NCBI RefSeq assembly: GCF_023256255.1
Contig: NZ_JAGDXD010000055.1
Coordinates: 1 to 37,499, forward strand
Length of the DNA: 37,499 bases
Origin: Caldivirga sp.
Lineage (GTDB): Archaea > Thermoproteota > Thermoprotei > Thermoproteales > Thermocladiaceae
Reading direction: 5' to 3'
Position numbers and translations under genes: made by a program
The notes under the pieces: model-generated
The model's database searches: none
The model's input: only the letters and a program-made list of their open reading frames with translations
What the model was told of the DNA's origin: nothing
Shown here: in pieces, positions 32,969-37,499 of the stretch
Position numbering within the stretch: position 1 is the stretch's first letter
Layout of the letters: each line of letters opens with the position of its first letter

Positions 32969-32991
32969 CCAGGTAGCCAGTGGCAGGTAGG

Positions 32992-33423
32992 ATGGTGATT
33001 GATGTAGTTTGGGCTAGAGGTCATGGTAATGTGAAGGCTACCCATAGGAATACAATTGAAGTAACTAAGGATAATTACATTACTAAGAGGGGTGATTGTA
33101 TAATTGCTTGCTGCGCCGATAAGGCTGCCTTAGACCTAGACAATGACCTTAAGAGCGTGATAACTAATGATTACTCATTAGTCTTAATGATTATTGTGGC
33201 TGGTTCAAGCATTGACGTTATTGTTGGATTAGGGTTAAGGGGGTTAAGATTAACCGATGAGAGGAGGATCATAGTTAGGAGGAGTGGGTATATTGATAAT
33301 GCTACTGTTATGCTTCTTGCTAATAAGGCAGCAAGGGACTTAGATAGGGATCTTATTAATAAAGCCAGAGATAGTGAACCAATTGAGGTGATTTTAATTG
33401 GTACAGAACTTGAGCAGAATTAA
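32992..33423 (+). CDS. DUF371 family protein
   Basis: A 143-residue protein of DUF371, an archaeal family of unknown function. The start (VIDVVWARGHGNVKATHRNT) and EVTKDNYITKRGDCIIACCADKAALDLD are the typical family signature. ATG 32992 fits family starts and has GGTAGG before it; GTG 32980 would add four residues. No catalytic motif known, though the His/Arg/Asp pattern hints at an enzyme. The end overlaps the polyprenol-kinase-like gene by 26 nt, so the two are likely made together. Confidence 0.78.
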   Translation: MVIDVVWARGHGNVKATHRNTIEVTKDNYITKRGDCIIACCADKAALDLDNDLKSVITNDYSLVLMIIVAGSSIDVIVGLGLRGLRLTDERRIIVRRSGYIDNATVMLLANKAARDLDRDLINKARDSEPIEVILIGTELEQN

Positions 33424-34132
33424 CAGGGTTAAGGCGTTACTATACAGGAAGCTTATTCACCTACTATTGTCTATTCTACTAATAGTACCGTTAGTGGTTG
33501 GACTTGAGCAAGCATACATTGAAGCGTACTACACAGTACTTTTAATAGGCTCATCATTCCTATACATATACCAGGTTAAGAGGCCTTTAATATCAGTAGT
33601 TATTAGAGATACCCTTGAGGACGCTAGGAATAACGTTAGGTTAAACATACTGAGAGTTGCCGAAATGCTTAACATGACCAGTGTCAGGGAGTTAATAGCG
33701 TCAATGGATAAGCTTGAGTACACGTTCAGTGAATTCATTAAGAGTGTTGAGAGGGATTATGAGAGGAAATGGGGTTACCTAGGGGTTGTAATGGGTATGG
33801 TTGGTGTTTATGCATCCTACGTGCTGTTTAATACTTACGCCTACTATGGAGTGCTGGCGCTAATGTTCTATGACACATTCAGCGCATTGTTCGGCTCCCT
33901 CATTGGGAGAACTAAGATGCCCTACAGTAGTACTACAATTGAAGGTATTGTGATGGGGGCTTTAGTTTTCTCACTGGTGGTGGGCTTATTAGTGGGGCTT
34001 AGTTACTTCACATGGCTTTACCTAGTGGGTATAGCCCTTGGTGTTGTTGAATCATACAGTGGTGAAGATAACTTAGCGATTCCAGTAACGGCATCACTAT
34101 TAGCCTACTTCCTAAGGTTCCCCAGGATTTAG
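33398..34132 (+). CDS. Polyprenol (dolichol/phytol) kinase-like membrane protein
   Basis: A 244-residue integral membrane protein with the signs of the dolichol/phytol kinase and CDP-alcohol cytidylyltransferase superfamily: RKLIH (17-21), DTFSALFGSLIGR (from D159), then TTIEGIVMGA, and EDNLAIP with D224. These residues bind CTP and metal in Sec59/VTE5-type kinases. A predicted soluble helical segment lies at about 65-125. It may phosphorylate a polyprenol or geranylgeraniol for lipid or glycan-carrier recycling. The start is TTG 33398, supported by GAGGTG at 33385-33390, 7 nt before it. It overlaps DUF371 in another frame by 26 nt. Confidence 0.68.
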   Translation: MVQNLSRINRVKALLYRKLIHLLLSILLIVPLVVGLEQAYIEAYYTVLLIGSSFLYIYQVKRPLISVVIRDTLEDARNNVRLNILRVAEMLNMTSVRELIASMDKLEYTFSEFIKSVERDYERKWGYLGVVMGMVGVYASYVLFNTYAYYGVLALMFYDTFSALFGSLIGRTKMPYSSTTIEGIVMGALVFSLVVGLLVGLSYFTWLYLVGIALGVVESYSGEDNLAIPVTASLLAYFLRFPRI

Positions 34133-34169
34133 GTTACTTGCGGAGTTACCTTAAATTTTAAGGCATTAT

Positions 34170-34793
34170 TTAAAATAATCTCATGTTAGACATTCTTCTA
34201 ACCGTCCTCCAGCTTCTCCTAACTATTGGAGGTAAGGTACCATTATTAATCCACTTCCTTAAAGCGCTTATAGTCCTTGGATCACTTGGGTAACCACTTC
34301 CGAAATCCCCGTAAGTTTCCTTAAGTTTATTTATTATAGTGTCCCTAATTACCTTCGCTACTATGCTGGCTGCTGATACTAATGGTATTGTCTCATCAGC
34401 ATGGTTAAGTACTATTAGCTCAACGCCCTTAACATTAATGAATTCCTTAAACCTATTCGGGTCAGGGTCAGGTGAATCCACGTAAACCCTGGTGATACCA
34501 CTGCATGATTTTATGAGTTCACTCATCTTATTAGCCTCAAGTTCATTCAGCAACCCCCTATTGACGTATTCATCTATTTCACCCGGTTCAACAACAATAT
34601 GCCTAACACATGGTGCCTTACTTACTATTAGCCTATATAGCCTGCTTCTTCCACTTGGGGTTAATTGCTTAGAATCCTTAACTCCTATACCCTCAGCCTC
34701 TGAGTTACTCCAACCTACTATTGCTATTACCATTGGCCCTATTACTGGACCTCGTCCAGCCTCATCTATCCCTGCCTCAAGCTTGTTTACCAT
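34170..34793 (-). CDS. rnhB: Ribonuclease HII
   Basis: A 207-residue RNase HII that removes ribonucleotides and RNA primers from DNA-RNA hybrids. The first acidic pair lies in GIDEAGRGPVIGP just after the start, then VYVDSPDPDPNRF and HADETIPLVSAASIVAKVIRD give the other metal-binding acids. The tail contains GSGYPSDPRT. Frames reach back to 34820, but ATG 34793 (VNKLEAGIDEAG) gives the usual distance to the motif; 34799 is also possible. It overlaps the end of hemA by 17 nt with this start and is the last gene of the operon. Confidence 0.87.
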   Translation of the reverse strand: MVNKLEAGIDEAGRGPVIGPMVIAIVGWSNSEAEGIGVKDSKQLTPSGRSRLYRLIVSKAPCVRHIVVEPGEIDEYVNRGLLNELEANKMSELIKSCSGITRVYVDSPDPDPNRFKEFINVKGVELIVLNHADETIPLVSAASIVAKVIRDTIINKLKETYGDFGSGYPSDPRTISALRKWINNGTLPPIVRRSWRTVRRMSNMRLF

Positions 34794-35997
34794 CCCCATT
34801 AAGCTTAGCCCTGATCCCACTTATTATTGTTAATGCTTCATCAAACCTATCCTCCTCAGCAAGTTCCTTCAAGTACGTAATGAGAGGTAACATTACCTTC
34901 TTAACGGTTGATTTAACAGCTAACGCTGCACCATCCTCATCATTCCTTATTAAACCAGCCTTAACAGCCCTCTTAACCTCACCTTCCCCAATGCTTAACC
35001 CCCATTTAGTTAATTCACCTATCATACCTTCTATAATCCTCCTCGCAAAGAGCCTCCTATACTCAATTAGTCTATGTTCAATTAATTTACTTGCCTCATC
35101 TAATGCCCTCCTCTTGCTTTCCCTAACCTCACTCTCAAGATTCTTTAATTCATCTATTGAAACCACATTAGGGATTTCAGGGTCAACATTCCTAGGTATT
35201 CCAATATCAATTATTATTGGCTTACCGCTTAATTCCTCAGCATCCCTCTTACTCAATAGAGGCTTCATCGTGGACGTGGCGAAAACCACTACATCGCTTT
35301 CCCCCATAATGCTCCTCAATGAGTCAAGGGATGCGTACTTGAAATTGTACCTTAAAGCCACGGCCTTAGCCTTATCAAGGGTTCTGTTAACTACTGTTAC
35401 GTTCCTAAAGCCCTTTTCGGCAAGTCTCCTAACTATGTCGGATCCAATAGAACCTGCACCAACCACGATAACCTTAGAGTTAAGTCCCCTAAACCTATGC
35501 ACGTACTCAGCTACCAATGAACCAACGCTCGCTAACCCTATTGAAATCTCAGGAAACCTACCCCTGATCTCTTTCCCAGTCCTAATAGCCCTCTCAATAG
35601 TGAATCCCAGTAAACCACCCAGCGCCCCCCTCCTTCTAGCATCATTGAACGCATCCTCAACCTGGCCCAGTATTTCCGACTCACCCACCGCTGCTGATTC
35701 AAGACCTGCTGCAACCCTGAAAATGTGCCGTACTGCATTCATTCCTACTAATCTATCTACATAGTTAACAGTGCCCTTAACCCTATAAACGTCTTCTGCA
35801 ACTGAATAATCATCACCATAAACGTAGATCTCAACTCTATTACATGTCTGAAGTAGGAAGACCTCATTATAGTAGTTCATTAATTTACCATAAACCTCAT
35901 CACTGTTTAGGTATGTTTCAGACAACGTAATCGTATTAACCCTCTTATGGTTAAGCGTTAAGGCCTTTATCTTGCTTAAGTAGTCATCAATACCCAT
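34777..35997 (-). CDS. hemA: Glutamyl-tRNA reductase
   Basis: A 406-residue GluTR that reduces glutamyl-tRNA(Glu) to glutamate semialdehyde, the first step of tetrapyrrole synthesis. The catalytic Cys is C52 in LLQTCNRVEIY. GESEILGQVEDAF and the NADP-binding VIVVGAGSIGSDIVRRL follow. VNRTLDKA completes the nucleotide site, and the helical C-terminal dimerisation region starts near residue 290. Its start overlaps the precorrin-2 dehydrogenase gene by 11 nt. This pairing supplies siroheme-type cofactors. Confidence 0.93.
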   Translation of the reverse strand: MGIDDYLSKIKALTLNHKRVNTITLSETYLNSDEVYGKLMNYYNEVFLLQTCNRVEIYVYGDDYSVAEDVYRVKGTVNYVDRLVGMNAVRHIFRVAAGLESAAVGESEILGQVEDAFNDARRRGALGGLLGFTIERAIRTGKEIRGRFPEISIGLASVGSLVAEYVHRFRGLNSKVIVVGAGSIGSDIVRRLAEKGFRNVTVVNRTLDKAKAVALRYNFKYASLDSLRSIMGESDVVVFATSTMKPLLSKRDAEELSGKPIIIDIGIPRNVDPEIPNVVSIDELKNLESEVRESKRRALDEASKLIEHRLIEYRRLFARRIIEGMIGELTKWGLSIGEGEVKRAVKAGLIRNDEDGAALAVKSTVKKVMLPLITYLKELAEEDRFDEALTIISGIRAKLNGDGKQA

Positions 35998-36646
35998 GAT
36001 GCTTAATCACCTCATTAACGTACTTAACCACATTACTCATGTCCCCCCTCCTAGCTAGTTCAATAAAATTCTCATCATACTTAAGCTCAAAGTATATGCT
36101 CATCCTAATATGTGGATCATTAACCCTCTTCTTTATTAACTGCTTAACCTCATACCATGCGTTTATTAATGGATGAAGCTCACTCTTAGCCAACTCAGCC
36201 TGCAGGTAATCCCTAACTATTGATGCTGCAACACCACTTTTGCCTTCTGTTGTTACTGCGAATCTTATTCCATTAACCTCACCCTCAAAGGGGACCACTA
36301 CTTCTGTTTCATTGGCGTTGGTTGCGTCATTAAAGAGCACACGCCTATCCTTAATCATTCTCCTAAGCCTATTCTTAAGCTCAGTATTGGTTGGTATAGC
36401 GTAAACCAATAGATTAATTACTCCTATCACCCTACTGTAGTTGAACATGCCTGCATCAGCTATGATTAAATCAATATTACTTGTTGAATTAGCTCTAATA
36501 AGCTCACTTGATGGCTTAAGCGCTATTACAGTCACGTAGGCGCCTGCTTCAGAGAACTTAAGAGCTCTCCTTGTGCCAACATAGCCGCCGCCAATAACCA
36601 ATACCCTCTTATCACTGAATTCGATAAATAATGGTACTCTAGCCAC
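35987..36646 (-). CDS. Precorrin-2 dehydrogenase (siroheme synthase N-domain type)
   Basis: A 219-residue homologue of Met8p and the N-terminal part of CysG, converting precorrin-2 to sirohydrochlorin with NAD+. The Rossmann motif is VIGGGYVGTRRA (G19-G20-G21, G24). The catalytic-type Asp is D107 in LFNDATNANETEVVVPF, followed by the FAVTTEGKSGVAAS region. A methyltransferase part is absent, which is usual in archaea. The start is GTG 36646 with a TATA-like box 25 bp upstream. It is first in the operon with hemA and rnhB; whether it also chelates iron is open. Confidence 0.88.
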   Translation of the reverse strand: MARVPLFIEFSDKRVLVIGGGYVGTRRALKFSEAGAYVTVIALKPSSELIRANSTSNIDLIIADAGMFNYSRVIGVINLLVYAIPTNTELKNRLRRMIKDRRVLFNDATNANETEVVVPFEGEVNGIRFAVTTEGKSGVAASIVRDYLQAELAKSELHPLINAWYEVKQLIKKRVNDPHIRMSIYFELKYDENFIELARRGDMSNVVKYVNEVIKHHGY

Positions 36647-36664
36647 ACGGGCCTGTAATTAGTT

Positions 36665-36675
36665 AACTTATAAAG
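36665..36675 (-). promoter_or_regulatory. Promoter of the precorrin-2 dehydrogenase-hemA-rnhB operon
   Basis: Minus-strand CTTTATAAGTT centred about 25 bp before GTG 36646, so the operon mRNA is probably leaderless. No internal promoter is needed, since the three genes overlap. Confidence 0.55.
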
Positions 36676-36685
36676 CTCACTACCT

Positions 36686-37499
36686 TCAAATGGCTTTAGT
36701 TCTGAACAATAGTAGTGTTAATATAGCTAACCCAACAGCGAACAGTATTACCATTATTACTTCACTAATTGATATAATCCCCTCTTTCACAGGGCTTATG
36801 TGAAAACTGGGTATTACTTGAGATGTGGGTGTGTTGACCCCCATTGTGTAATTAATCTTCGTTATGAATGGTTCACCTAACAGTGTTGTAATATTATAAA
36901 CCACGTTTAATCCACCCCCTATCCAGTTACCCAGTACCGCGAAAACTGCGCCACTTAAGCCTACTGGTATTATAGTTGACCTACACTGATTAATATTAAG
37001 CACTGATAGGTATGGTTCCCAAGTGGCACCGTTAACAATACCTCCCCCAAGTAAGGCGGTGGTGGTGTTAATCCAATAAACGTCAAATATAACTGCGTTC
37101 GGGTTTATGCAATCAGTGTAGTTGAATAATGTACCATTATTGTAGTAGAGTAGCGTGCTACCCATTGTGTAGGCATTACTCATCCCAGAGAAATACGTTA
37201 CTGATATTGTTGGTGACTGCTGCTTAATAACCATTATTGGTATTAAGGCTTCATTATTAAATTGAAATAAACCAAGAGGTAAACCCTTAATCTGGGGTGT
37301 ACTTATTGTTCTAATACTATTACCACTAAGTAAGCCTAGAAGTGGTGTTAGGCTACTTGACATGGCTAAAATGAGCAGGGAATTACTCTTCATCACCGTG
37401 GCTGACACAGGTGTTGATGATGCCCAAACACCCTTGAATAGGCTTGTTAAATTAGTGATGCTTCCTTCACTTAAATTTATTAGGAATGCGGATGCATAC
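36686..37499 (-). CDS. Membrane-anchored surface protein, cut by the window edge
   Basis: The frame stays open to the right edge, so the ATG at 37408 is internal and the gene starts outside the window. At least 270 residues are visible. The residues before that ATG read on as protein (GSITNLTSLFKGVWASSTP). Much of it has the Asn/Thr/Gly-rich, beta-like composition of archaeal surface proteins, with several N-x-S/T sites (NNGT, NYTD, NTTT, NYTMG). One transmembrane helix near the C-terminus (about 37 to 10 residues from the end, EVIMVILFAVGLAILTLLLF) is followed by a short basic tail. No domain is recognised. Confidence 0.6.
   Translation of the reverse strand, partial: YASAFLINLSEGSITNLTSLFKGVWASSTPVSATVMKSNSLLILAMSSSLTPLLGLLSGNSIRTISTPQIKGLPLGLFQFNNEALIPIMVIKQQSPTISVTYFSGMSNAYTMGSTLLYYNNGTLFNYTDCINPNAVIFDVYWINTTTALLGGGIVNGATWEPYLSVLNINQCRSTIIPVGLSGAVFAVLGNWIGGGLNVVYNITTLLGEPFITKINYTMGVNTPTSQVIPSFHISPVKEGIISISEVIMVILFAVGLAILTLLLFRTKAI

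Noticed and set aside
34721-35764. Long plus-strand open frame of 347 codons
   Set aside because: It is antisense to hemA and rnhB, which have clear family motifs. Its Leu/Ser/Pro-rich translation has no domain and reflects the codon bias of the opposite strand.
1-37499. CRISPR array or complete insertion sequence
   Set aside because: No regularly spaced direct repeats and no full transposase with terminal inverted repeats were found.

Overview
The window looks like chromosomal DNA of a thermophilic crenarchaeon of the Thermoproteales, most like the Caldivirga/Vulcanisaeta group (inferred from gene content and style; no database was searched). The signs are an archaeal histone in a crenarchaeal gene set, a PaREP1-type protein, a short crenarchaeal XPF nuclease, a ferredoxin-linked 2-oxoacid oxidoreductase with a Sulfolobus-type glucose dehydrogenase, a tRNA with an anticodon-loop intron, and many genes whose TATA-like box sits about 25 bp before the start codon, as expected for leaderless mRNAs. 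GTG and TTG starts are common. Gene density is high, with frequent 1-26 nt overlaps.

Layout. 1-1300: a PaREP1/HEPN-like gene and a small unknown gene. 1367-5511: a GH31 alpha-glucosidase, a DedA membrane protein and an M48 membrane protease. 5569-8899: a winged-helix gene behind a perfect palindrome, a candidate C/D box sRNA, a geranylgeranyl reductase-class flavoprotein with a class II aldolase, and a repressor-like/membrane protein pair. 9037-12941: a Thr-rich surface protein with two tandem copies of one domain, CoaBC and a cation/proton antiporter. 12990-15273: zinc ribbon protein, histone overlapping an aKMT-like lysine methyltransferase, XPF nuclease, tRNA-Thr and ribosomal protein L12. 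15414-19544: porGDAB and glucose dehydrogenase. 19545-22734: a DHH phosphoesterase and an unknown gene pair firing from one 52-bp spacer, an Mrp/Nbp35 ATPase and intron-containing tRNA-Ile. 22863-28440: an archaeal ATPase, then a decaying locus with a 3' sulfatase stub and a solute-binding-protein pseudogene with two in-frame stops and two frameshifts, next to an apparently intact HTH_10 regulator and glycosidase-like gene. 28496-37499: HerA, a short TGT-like protein, a CobY-like nucleotidyltransferase, a thioredoxin-CcdA fusion, DUF371 with a polyprenol-kinase-like gene, a precorrin-2 dehydrogenase/hemA/rnhB operon, and a surface protein cut by the right edge.

How they work together. Alpha-glucosidase, glucose dehydrogenase and POR fit sugar oxidation by a (semi-)non-phosphorylative Entner-Doudoroff route feeding acetyl-CoA, with CoaBC supplying CoA. 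The surface proteins, geranylgeranyl reductase and polyprenol-kinase-like protein serve the envelope. The most notable arrangement is the histone gene whose stop codon overlaps (ATGA) the start of a methyltransferase resembling the enzyme that methylates crenarchaeal chromatin proteins: a possible co-expressed chromatin protein and modifier. The 24.2-28.4 kb region reads as the remains of a glycan uptake and degradation locus. No CRISPR array, complete insertion sequence or rRNA gene was seen.
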